Source: an uncultured Flavobacteriales bacterium (GTDB taxonomy: Bacteria; Bacteroidota; Bacteroidia; Flavobacteriales; Vicingaceae). Taken from it: 8,115 bases of DNA. Position 1 is the stretch's first letter; every line of letters begins with the position of its first letter. Position numbers and translations under genes: made by a program. Where the stretch lies: the NCBI GenBank assembly GCA_946886085.1, contig CAMPHX010000038.1:1-8115 (forward strand). Reading direction: 5' to 3'. The notes beneath the pieces were generated by a model. The model had not been told where the DNA came from, searched no databases, and saw nothing but the letters and a program-made list of their open reading frames with translations. This document shows, piece after piece, positions 1 through 5,887 of this stretch.

Positions 1-6
1 TAATAA

Positions 7-145
7 AACCACATAGTAGCATAGATTATCATAATAGCAAAAGTTCTTTATAGCTAAACAAAGTTCTTTTCTGCCTAAGGCAGAAAAGCTATATAAAACT
101 AGATTACTTTCTTCTGAGCATTAAAAACTATAGATCTATGTGGTT
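7..145. repeat. Structured repeat element A with inverted ends
   Basis: The element is bounded by perfect 10-bp inverted arms, AACCACATAG (7-16) and CTATGTGGTT (136-145). On the same symmetry axis, ATAG (21-24) faces CTAT (128-131). Near the middle is a perfect 10-bp hairpin with a 3-nt loop (66-75 with 79-88). TATAG (49-53) and CTATA (89-93) flank it, leaving an unpaired left bulge that contains ACAAAG. AAAGTTCTTT also occurs twice, at 40-49 and 60-69. The same layout recurs at 7966-8110. No reading frame fits inside, so a non-coding, MITE-like or REP-like dispersed repeat is the best description. I recall similar 'accacatag..catag' sequences between genes in Bacteroidota, but cannot confirm the family here. 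It may also act as the 3' end of an upstream gene lying outside the window. Confidence 0.75.
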
Positions 146-236
146 AAACAATGTTAAATTAACTATTCTAAAAAACTAACCTTCACCACTCTTTAGAATG
201 AATCTTGATAATTATTAATCTAAAGCTAAAATGTAG

Positions 237-244
237 TAACTTCG
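237..244 (+). promoter_or_regulatory. Possible -7 promoter element for trhP-ferredoxin
   Basis: TAACTTCG matches the Bacteroidota -7 consensus TAnnTTTG with one mismatch and lies 27 bp before the trhP start codon. No TTG sits at the expected -33 distance; the nearest one upstream (205-207) is too far away. A 6-bp inverted repeat, TGTAGT (232-237) with ACTACA (254-259), straddles the site. The rest of 146-271 is AT-rich with no other clear signal. Confidence 0.3.
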
Positions 245-271
245 CATTTTTAAACTACAGTAGGCAAACTA

Positions 272-1507
272 ATGAACAAACAAATAGAAATAATGGCACC
301 AGCTGGTTCTTTTGAATCGCTAATGGCTGCCATACAAGGAAGAGCAGACTCTATCTATTTTGGGATAGAACAACTAAACATGCGAGCAAAAGCTGCCAAC
401 AATTTTACTTTTGACGATTTAGAAAAGATTGCAAAAACATGCAACAGCAATAATGTTCGTTCTTACTTAACATTAAATACCATTATTTACGATCATGATT
501 TATCGTTAATGAAACGTATTGTTGACAAAGCCAAAGCTGCGGGAATAACTGCTGTTATTGCTTCCGACCAAGCGGTAATCAACTATGCTTCTTCTATCGG
601 TTTTGAGGTGCATATTTCTACCCAAACCAATGTTACCAACTTAGAAACCATTAAATTTTTCTCGCATTTTGCTGATGTAATGGTATTGGCAAGAGAGCTT
701 AGTTTAATTCAAGTAAAAAGCATTACAGACGGCATTAAAAAAGAAAATATTACTGGTCCTTCGGGAAACTTAGTAGAAATAGAAATTTTTGCCCATGGAG
801 CTTTATGTATGGCTGTTTCAGGAAAATGTTATTTGAGTTTACATACCAATAATTCATCTGCCAACAGAGGTGCTTGCGTGCAAAATTGCCGTAGGACTTA
901 TGAAGTAAAAGATGAAGAAGGAAACGAATTGTTAATTGACAATGAATACATTATGTCTCCAAAAGATTTATGCACTATTGGATTTATTGATGATATTATT
1001 AATGCCGGAGTAAAAGTATTAAAAATTGAAGGTAGAGGAAGAGCTCCGGAATATGTTAAAACAGTTACGGAATGCTACCGAGAAGCAGCTGATGCTTATT
1101 TAGATGGCACTTACTCTAAAGAAAAAATTGAAGGCTGGAATCAACGTTTAGCAACAGTTTACAACAGAGGTTTTTGGGATGGCTACTATTTAGGTCAAGA
1201 ATTGGGAGAATGGTCAGAGGGTCACGGCTCGCAAGCTACTACCAGAAAAAAATTCTTGGGGCAAGGCATTAAATATTTTCCTAAAATTAATATTGCTGAA
1301 TTTAGAATTGAAACCCACTCATTGAGTGTTGGAGATAAAATATTAATTACCGGACCCACAACAGGAGTTATTGAAACTACTGTTAAAGAACTTCGAGTAG
1401 ATGATAAATCTGTTGAAAAAGTTGAAAAAGGAGTAAACTTCTCTACTCCTATTGATGAAATTATCCGACCATCAGACAAGTTATATAAAGTAATTCCAGC
1501 CGAATGA
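272..1507 (+). CDS. trhP: U32-family tRNA hydroxylation protein, TrhP/YegQ-like
   Basis: This 411-residue protein belongs to the U32 family, named for peptidases but including RNA hydroxylation factors. It starts with the typical barrel strand EIMAPAGSFESL (6-17). The U32 signature is complete: EIFAHGALCMAVSGKCYLS (171-189). Cysteines C179, C186, C202 or C206, and C234 (SPKDLC) are the likely Fe-S ligands. The segment after about residue 325 fits the small C-terminal beta-barrel of the TrhP group. Length suits TrhP (E. coli YegQ is about 450 residues), not the longer RlhA (about 650). In E. coli, TrhP takes part in forming 5-hydroxyuridine at wobble position 34 of certain tRNAs, using prephenate-dependent chemistry and needing Fe-S assembly. 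The start is the first ATG before the conserved strand. The next gene begins within its stop codon, so the two are probably translationally coupled. The family is certain; the TrhP role is inferred. Confidence 0.85.
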   Translation: MNKQIEIMAPAGSFESLMAAIQGRADSIYFGIEQLNMRAKAANNFTFDDLEKIAKTCNSNNVRSYLTLNTIIYDHDLSLMKRIVDKAKAAGITAVIASDQAVINYASSIGFEVHISTQTNVTNLETIKFFSHFADVMVLARELSLIQVKSITDGIKKENITGPSGNLVEIEIFAHGALCMAVSGKCYLSLHTNNSSANRGACVQNCRRTYEVKDEEGNELLIDNEYIMSPKDLCTIGFIDDIINAGVKVLKIEGRGRAPEYVKTVTECYREAADAYLDGTYSKEKIEGWNQRLATVYNRGFWDGYYLGQELGEWSEGHGSQATTRKKFLGQGIKYFPKINIAEFRIETHSLSVGDKILITGPTTGVIETTVKELRVDDKSVEKVEKGVNFSTPIDEIIRPSDKLYKVIPAE

Positions 1508-1734
1508 TTCGTATTACCCACCAAAGAGAAAAATGTATAGGCTGCAATTATTGCGTTGAAATAGCTTACGACCGTTGGCGTATGTCTAAAAAAGACGGTA
1601 AATGCACATTAATTGAGGGTAAAAACAAAAAGGGCTTTTTTACTGCTGTGGTTGGTGATGATGAATACATTGCCAATGTGAATGCCGCAAAAGCTTGTCC
1701 GGTAAAAATAATTAAGGTAGAGAAGGTGAAATAG
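1504..1734 (+). CDS. Small single-cluster ferredoxin
   Basis: This 76-residue cytoplasmic protein carries CIGCNYC (C11, C14, C17) and a distant C65-P66. That is the CxxCxxC...CP pattern of a monocluster ferredoxin holding one [4Fe-4S] or [3Fe-4S] centre. C34 lies outside the pattern and is probably not a ligand. There is no second cluster motif and no signal peptide. The ATG overlaps the trhP stop codon as ATGA, and no separate promoter is visible, so it is almost certainly co-translated with trhP. The pairing suggests that it donates electrons to, or otherwise supports, the Fe-S-dependent U32 protein; that is inference, and a general ferredoxin role is possible. A convergent spacer with two hairpins follows. 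Confidence 0.85.
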   Translation: MIRITHQREKCIGCNYCVEIAYDRWRMSKKDGKCTLIEGKNKKGFFTAVVGDDEYIANVNAAKACPVKIIKVEKVK

Positions 1735-1769
1735 TTTGAAAGGGTTAATTGTTAATCTATAACTACTCT

Positions 1770-1799
1770 TCCCTGACGAAGTGCAACGCAGATCAGGGA
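1770..1799. repeat. 30-bp hairpin repeat, first of a facing pair
   Basis: TCCCTGA (1770-1776) pairs perfectly with TCAGGGA (1793-1799) around a 16-nt loop that contains a small TGC/GCA stem. It sits in the spacer between the convergent ferredoxin and lipoprotein genes. Its reverse complement resembles the hairpin at 1825-1854, with the same total, stem and loop lengths. It may help end transcription, but no T-tract follows on either strand, so it is listed as a repeat. I recall similar sequences scattered between genes in Bacteroidota. Confidence 0.6.
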
Positions 1800-1824
1800 T
1801 CCAGTTAAACTAATTCTGACTAGA

Positions 1825-1854
1825 TTCCTTGTCTCCGCTTTGCTACGCAAGGAA
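1825..1854. repeat. 30-bp hairpin repeat, second of a facing pair
   Basis: TTCCTTG (1825-1831) pairs perfectly with CAAGGAA (1848-1854) around a 16-nt loop. Compared with the reverse complement of the hairpin at 1770-1799, 11 of the 16 loop positions agree, while the stem has changed on both sides and remains complementary. It ends 16 bp before the stop codon of the minus-strand lipoprotein gene, so it could also serve as that gene's 3' structure. No canonical T-tract terminator is seen. Confidence 0.6.
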
Positions 1855-1869
1855 AAAACATAAAATTTA

Positions 1870-2322
1870 TCAGTCTTGTTGCCTTAATTTCTCAAAAAAC
1901 TCTTTATGAAAAGCTTCTAATTCCTTTGGAGGATAATAAGAATGTGCTCCCCAAATAATTTTATTAATCGTATTATTTCCCTGTCGGATTTCTAAATAAT
2001 AAGACATATTTCCGGGCTTATTAATGTCTTCTCCATATAAACTTAGTTCGTCAATTTTATTTAGAAAATACTCTGTATCTAATACCGAAAGTTCTTTGTA
2101 AAACACATCTCTTTCGTAAACAAAATCTCTTTTATAAACCTTTCCGTTTTCAAGCAACAAATACTCTTCAAAATCGCCAGTAAAACCTCCCCCTCTGCCA
2201 ACACAATATTTCATTTCGCTATTATTGGTGTTATTACTGCTTGTTGTATCTGTACTAGATTTTGTTGATGAACAACTAAAAAATATGCTGGAAAATATAA
2301 GTAATGATAAAATTTGTTGCAT
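1870..2322 (-). CDS. Small predicted lipoprotein, unknown function
   Basis: The 150-residue product begins with a short hydrophobic signal peptide ending in a lipobox-like IFFSC (13-17), so C17 is the likely lipidated residue. A Ser/Thr/Asn-rich linker (about 18-35) follows, then a folded part that begins near YCVGRGGGFTGDFEEYLL (39-56). The Bacteroidota surface-export signal (acidic residues right after the Cys) is absent, so an inner-leaflet or periplasmic location is more likely. The glycine-rich GGGFTG followed by a YxLLENGKVYK segment resembles, from memory, uncharacterised Bacteroidota lipoproteins; I assign no function. It starts 18 bp after the lptE stop and probably shares its transcript. 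In many Bacteroidota I recall a TPR protein and secG following lptE, so this gene may be a local insertion. Confidence 0.75.
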   Translation of the reverse strand: MQQILSLLIFSSIFFSCSSTKSSTDTTSSNNTNNSEMKYCVGRGGGFTGDFEEYLLLENGKVYKRDFVYERDVFYKELSVLDTEYFLNKIDELSLYGEDINKPGNMSYYLEIRQGNNTINKIIWGAHSYYPPKELEAFHKEFFEKLRQQD

Positions 2323-2340
2323 TGATGAGTTGTATTTATT

Positions 2341-2847
2341 TTACCAATTTGAAACAGCATTATTAAAAATATCTTGCGTTAGCTGACCATTAATATCCTT
2401 AATGATATCTTCTTCTATGGTGGTTAAATTAATAGATGATTCAAAATCGGCATAACGGGTAAAGCTTCTTTCAAAACTTTGTTTATCATCTTTAGTGTTG
2501 GTAAAAATTACATTTACAGTAATAGAAAGTCTGTTAGTTGCCGCTGTTTGGTCGCCTTGAATAGCGTTTGGCGTTATGGTGTAACCTGTTATGCTTCCTT
2601 CAAATTGCAAATCGCCATTAGCAGGCAACATTTGTAAGCTCGTTTGAGAAACAAATACATCTTTCAAGGCTTCACTGAAGGTCTGACTTAAGTTTGGATT
2701 AGCTAAAGGAGCATAATTTTGAAACGTTTTTACAGAAAAGGTTTTTATTTCAGGAGCAATAGAAGCACCCGTAAAAGAATAATCTACTTTACATGAAAAA
2801 AATATCATGAGAAAGGCAAAAACAATATAGTAGTGTTTTTTATTCAT
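2341..2847 (-). CDS. lptE: LptE, LPS-assembly outer-membrane lipoprotein
   Basis: The 168-residue product has a signal peptide ending in FFSC (16-19), so C19 is the lipid anchor. The pattern that follows is typical of Bacteroidota LptE: YSFTGASI near 23-30, a central DLQFEGSITGY strand near 79-89, an ATNRLSITVNV strand near 103-113, then a conserved FxRSFTRYADFE stretch. LptE plugs and supports LptD, the outer-membrane channel that places lipopolysaccharide on the cell surface. Its start lies inside the end of the regulator gene (8-bp overlap), which implies coupled translation and no promoter of its own. Length is normal for the family. LptE sequences diverge strongly between phyla; this match rests on the Bacteroidota form and on the neighbourhood. 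Confidence 0.88.
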   Translation of the reverse strand: MNKKHYYIVFAFLMIFFSCKVDYSFTGASIAPEIKTFSVKTFQNYAPLANPNLSQTFSEALKDVFVSQTSLQMLPANGDLQFEGSITGYTITPNAIQGDQTAATNRLSITVNVIFTNTKDDKQSFERSFTRYADFESSINLTTIEEDIIKDINGQLTQDIFNNAVSNW

Positions 2848-4093
2848 TAATATCGTACTCTTTAATTTTTCTGTAAAGTGTTCTTTCAGAAATACCCAAT
2901 TCCTCAGACGCTTTTCTTCGTTTATTATTGTGTTTTCTCAACGCTTTAACAATCATTTCTTTCTCTTTATCTGCCAAAGATAAAGATTCTTCTTCCACTT
3001 CTTCATGGTCAGAGAAATCATCTTCAGAATTGATAATTTGAGGTTTATACACTTCCGGAGACAAAGGTTTCTCTGCGTCTACATCATCATTCTTAGCATA
3101 TAATCTTTTTATGCTGTTTATCATGGAAGTATTTTCTTCAGAATCGGATGTTAACGTTTGTTTGGTATTGCCACTGCTTATTATTCCGAAAACCAATTTT
3201 TTTAACTCATTCACATCATCTTTTAAATCGAACAATACTTTATATAAAATATCTCTTTCCGACATATCTGAAGTATCACCTTTATACAAAGCAGGTAATT
3301 GAGAGGTATTACTATCTAATGGCAAATAGTTAGCTAAAATATTGGCTGAAATTTCTCTATTATTTTCTATTACTGATATTTGCTCAGTTACATTCTTTAG
3401 CTGACGAATATTTCCTGGCCAACGATAGTTAATAAGCAACTCAACCGCATCAGGTGTTAGTTGAACACTTGGCATACGGTATTTTCCTGCAAAATCTGAA
3501 GCAAATTTTCTAAATAATAAATGTATATCTTCTTTTCGTTCTCTTATCGGAGGCAAATCTATTGGCACCGTATTTAATCGGTAATACAAATCCTCTCTAA
3601 ACTTGCCTTTTTTAACTGCTTCGGGTAATTTCACATTGGTAGCAGCAACAATCCTCACATCGGTTTTTTGCACTTTTGAAGAACCCACTTTAAGGAATTC
3701 CCCTGTTTCTAATACTCTTAATAATCTGGCTTGTGTAGGTAAAGGCAATTCACCAACCTCATCTAAAAAAATAGTTCCTCCATCAACTACTTCAAAATAA
3801 CCTTTACGGGCTTCGTGAGCTCCTGTAAAAGCACCTTTCTCATGTCCAAATAATTCCGAATCTATTGTTCCTTCAGGAATTGCTCCACAGTTTACAGCAA
3901 TATATTTATTGTGTTTTCTGGCGCTCAACTGATGGATAATTTGTGGCATCACTTCTTTCCCTACTCCACTTTCTCCTGTTATTAAAACAGATAAATCAGT
4001 AACTGCTACCTGAGCAGCTATGTTTATAGCCCTATCTAACATTGGCGAACTGCCAATAATTCCAAAACGCTGTTTTATTTGTTGTGTATCCAT
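2840..4093 (-). CDS. Sigma-54-type AAA+ activator with Fis HTH, no receiver
   Basis: This 417-residue transcription activator starts almost directly with its AAA+ domain: Walker A GESGVGKE (40-47), the sigma-54-contacting loop GAFTGA (87-92), Walker B GGTIFLDE (105-112), REDLYYRLN (166-174) and sensor II WPGNIRQL (225-232). A low-complexity linker (about 255-372) becomes very acidic (SEDDFSDHEEVEEE, 356-369). A Fis-type helix-turn-helix (about 376-413) ends the protein. No receiver, GAF or PAS domain is present, so phosphorylation by a kinase is not expected; activity may be set by expression or by a partner, as with PspF. The intact GAFTGA loop argues that it remodels sigma-54 RNA polymerase. 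It overlaps lptE by 8 bp, so it may tie envelope biogenesis to a sigma-54 regulon, but the targets are unknown. Nothing marks it as degenerate. Confidence 0.9.
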   Translation of the reverse strand: MDTQQIKQRFGIIGSSPMLDRAINIAAQVAVTDLSVLITGESGVGKEVMPQIIHQLSARKHNKYIAVNCGAIPEGTIDSELFGHEKGAFTGAHEARKGYFEVVDGGTIFLDEVGELPLPTQARLLRVLETGEFLKVGSSKVQKTDVRIVAATNVKLPEAVKKGKFREDLYYRLNTVPIDLPPIRERKEDIHLLFRKFASDFAGKYRMPSVQLTPDAVELLINYRWPGNIRQLKNVTEQISVIENNREISANILANYLPLDSNTSQLPALYKGDTSDMSERDILYKVLFDLKDDVNELKKLVFGIISSGNTKQTLTSDSEENTSMINSIKRLYAKNDDVDAEKPLSPEVYKPQIINSEDDFSDHEEVEEESLSLADKEKEMIVKALRKHNNKRRKASEELGISERTLYRKIKEYDINE

Positions 4094-4136
4094 TTTAATT
4101 TCAGGTTATTTGCTATCTGTTAATCGTTATTATCTC

Positions 4137-4160
4137 GCAAAGACGCAGAGACGCAAATAT
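4137..4160. repeat. Octad repeat, three units
   Basis: Three successive 8-mers, GCAAAGAC, GCAGAGAC and GCAAATAT, lie in the spacer between miaB and the regulator gene. Together with the octads at the ends of the elements at 7-145 and 7966-8110 (ACATAGAA, ACATAGAC, GCATAGAT) they fit RCAnAGAn. I recall 'cgcaaagacgcaaagacg' strings as common intergenic repeats in Bacteroidota. No matching inverted arm follows, so it looks like a solo half. Confidence 0.6.
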
Positions 4161-4169
4161 TGTTAATTG

Positions 4170-4243
4170 TTCAGTCTTCAGTTCTCAGTCTTCAATCTAT
4201 AATTCTTCAGACTTCTACAATCTCTAATTTCTAATCTCTAATT
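4170..4243. repeat. Two blocks of 7-bp tandem repeats
   Basis: Block 1 (4170-4197) is four heptads of the form YTCARTY: TTCAGTC, TTCAGTT, CTCAGTC, TTCAATC. Block 2 (4222-4242) is three heptads of the form YTCTAAT: CTCTAAT, TTCTAAT, CTCTAAT. The segment between them is T/C/A-rich and less regular. Block 2 runs into the miaB stop codon at 4242-4244. On the coding (minus) strand the units read GACTGAA-like and ATTAGAG-like. A shorter example, GTTAATT-GTTAATC, lies at 1744-1757. No frame or clear hairpin explains the blocks. Confidence 0.65.
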
Positions 4244-5687
4244 AAACCGCTTTGCCTAACAATGTTCCTCCTGTACAATCTTCTATAAAGACAGTAACAT
4301 AATCTCCTACTTTGTAATTTTCTTTAGGGAAAACCACTACCGTATTTTGTGAAGTTCTTCCTGCCAATTCATTGTCAGAACGCTTGGATTTTTTTTCCAC
4401 CAACACTTCAAATGTTTTACCAACATAAGCCTGATTTCTTTCTAACGAATGAGCACTTTGTTTATCTATAATTTCTTGCAATCTTCTACTTTTTACTTCT
4501 TGAGGAACATCATCCTTAAACTTACGCTGAGCTTGTGTATTAGGTCTTTCAGAATAATTAAACATATAAGAAAAATCGTATTTTACATAATCCATTAACG
4601 ATAATGTATCTTGATGATCTTCTTCCGTCTCTGAGCAAAATCCTGCAATAATATCAGCAGAAATTGCACAATCAGGAACAATTTTTTTAATACTGTCAAT
4701 TCTATCCATATACCACTCTCTGGTATAACCTCTGTTCATCATCTCCAATATTCTGTTACTTCCACTCTGAAAAGGCAAATGAATATAATTGCAAATGTTA
4801 TCATACTTAGCCATCACATGCAAAAACTCATCTGTCATATCTTTAGGATGTGAAGTAGAAAATCTCACACGTAACTTCGGACTAATTTGAGCTACTTTTT
4901 CCATCAACTGAGCAAAATTGATACTTTGAGCTTTTTCTTCTTCCGATAAATTTTCATAATATTTTTTCAAGCCTTCTGTACCATACCACAAGTAAGAATC
5001 TACATTCTGACCCAATAAAGTAACCTCTCTATAACCTCTATCAAATAAATCTTGAGCTTCTTTTAAAATACTTTCAGGATTTCTACTTCTTTCTCTTCCT
5101 CTGGTAAATGGCACCACACAAAAAGTACACATATTATCGCAACCACGCGTAATGGAGATAAATGCCGTAACTCCGTTGCTTAGCAACCTCACCGGACTAA
5201 TATCTCCGTAAGTTTCTTCTTTAGATAAAATTACATTTACCGCTTTTTTACCTTCATCCACCTGAGCTACCAAATTAGGTAAATCTCTGTATGCATCAGG
5301 ACCAACCACAATATCCACAATTTTTTCCTCTTCTAATAATTGTGATTTTAATCGCTCTGCCATACAGCCTAACACCCCAATTACCAATTCCGGTTTTTTC
5401 TTTTTCTCTTTGTTGAAAACCGTTAGTCTTTGTCTTACCGTTTGCTCCGCTTTTTCTCTAATAGAACAAGTATTTACCAACACCACATCTGCTTCTTCCA
5501 AATTATTGGTAGTACCATAACCGCTTTCAGCTAAAATAGAAGCAACAATTTCACTATCAGAAAAATTCATCTGACAGCCATAACTTTCAATATACACTTT
5601 TTTATTGTTGTTGGTTTTATCTGCATCTGCCAATAAGGTTACCGACCCTTGTACCGATTCATCTATCACTTTATTCTGTAGCTCCAT
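4242..5687 (-). CDS. miaB: MiaB, tRNA ms2i6A37 methylthiotransferase
   Basis: This 481-residue radical-SAM enzyme adds a methylthio group to i6A at position 37 of tRNAs that read codons starting with U, which steadies codon pairing. The N-terminal UPF0004 domain shows [11 protein letters not shown] (C38), [10 protein letters not shown] (C74) and LGCMAER (C108), the three ligands of the auxiliary [4Fe-4S] cluster. The radical-SAM motif is [19 protein letters not shown] (181-199; C183, C187, C190). A C-terminal TRAM domain for RNA binding spans about 420-481. All catalytic cysteines are present and the length is normal; about 28 residues precede the first conserved strand. The [10 protein letters not shown] and FTRGRERSR features favour MiaB over MtaB or RimO. 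A good promoter match lies 22 bp upstream. The regulator gene lies 148 bp downstream on the same strand, so co-transcription is possible but not shown. Confidence 0.95.
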   Translation of the reverse strand: MELQNKVIDESVQGSVTLLADADKTNNNKKVYIESYGCQMNFSDSEIVASILAESGYGTTNNLEEADVVLVNTCSIREKAEQTVRQRLTVFNKEKKKKPELVIGVLGCMAERLKSQLLEEEKIVDIVVGPDAYRDLPNLVAQVDEGKKAVNVILSKEETYGDISPVRLLSNGVTAFISITRGCDNMCTFCVVPFTRGRERSRNPESILKEAQDLFDRGYREVTLLGQNVDSYLWYGTEGLKKYYENLSEEEKAQSINFAQLMEKVAQISPKLRVRFSTSHPKDMTDEFLHVMAKYDNICNYIHLPFQSGSNRILEMMNRGYTREWYMDRIDSIKKIVPDCAISADIIAGFCSETEEDHQDTLSLMDYVKYDFSYMFNYSERPNTQAQRKFKDDVPQEVKSRRLQEIIDKQSAHSLERNQAYVGKTFEVLVEKKSKRSDNELAGRTSQNTVVVFPKENYKVGDYVTVFIEDCTGGTLLGKAV

Positions 5688-5708
5688 GTTTAAATTTTAA
5701 ATGAGGTA

Positions 5709-5742
5709 CAAAATTAGCTTTTTTTTATGAGTTATGACAAAA
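5709..5742 (-). promoter_or_regulatory. Bacteroidota-type promoter for miaB
   Basis: On the minus strand, TTTTG (5742-5738) is followed after 21 bp by TAATTTTG (5716-5709). This matches the Bacteroidota primary promoter: TTTG or TTG near -33 and TAnnTTTG near -7. Transcription would begin around 5703, giving a leader of about 15-18 nt before the miaB start at 5687. The spacing is within the known range. Confidence 0.6.
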
Positions 5743-5829
5743 TGACACCAAAAGAAAAGCTTTTGTTAACCCACAAATTCTACAACATATACAGCGTTAT
5801 TTTAATTTTTACCAAAATATGGTGGTAGG

Positions 5830-5847
5830 TTAATAAACAGTTATTAA
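5830..5847. promoter_or_regulatory. Candidate operator palindrome upstream of paaZ
   Basis: TTAATAA (5830-5836) and TTATTAA (5841-5847) form perfect 7-bp arms around ACAG, 40 bp before the paaZ start. A shorter ACCA/TGGT dyad is at 5811-5823. The position suits a repressor or activator site for a catabolic gene, but the sequence is AT-rich and such dyads can arise by chance. No convincing TAnnTTTG promoter was found here; TAATTTTT (5803-5810) and TAATTTTA (5845-5852) each miss the final G. Confidence 0.35.
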
Positions 5848-5887
5848 TTTTACTGACCTATAAAAATCTAAAAGTAAAACTAGTAAT

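Noticed and set aside
191..225. Inverted repeat CTTTAGA/TCTAAAG upstream of trhP
   Set aside because: The arms are 7 bp and AT-rich with a 21-nt loop; the fold would be weak and nothing supports a riboswitch.
272..1507. Protease function for the U32 protein
   Set aside because: The peptidase label is historical. The cysteine pattern, the length and the ferredoxin partner fit an RNA hydroxylation factor better.
1222..1524. Open frame of 100 codons antisense to the end of trhP
   Set aside because: It lies wholly opposite a well-supported gene and its translation shows no recognisable domain or signal; it is a shadow of trhP.
3111..3800. Three short plus-strand frames opposite the sigma-54-type regulator
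   Set aside because: They are antisense to a conserved gene, partly overlap each other in different frames, and have no family features.
4137..4243. CRISPR-like array in the miaB-regulator spacer
   Set aside because: The units are 7-8 bp with no unique spacers, and no cas genes are present.
5749..5765. Hairpin CAAAAG/CTTTTG in the divergent spacer as an attenuator or terminator
   Set aside because: The stem is short, A/T-rich and in a promoter region; chance is an adequate explanation.
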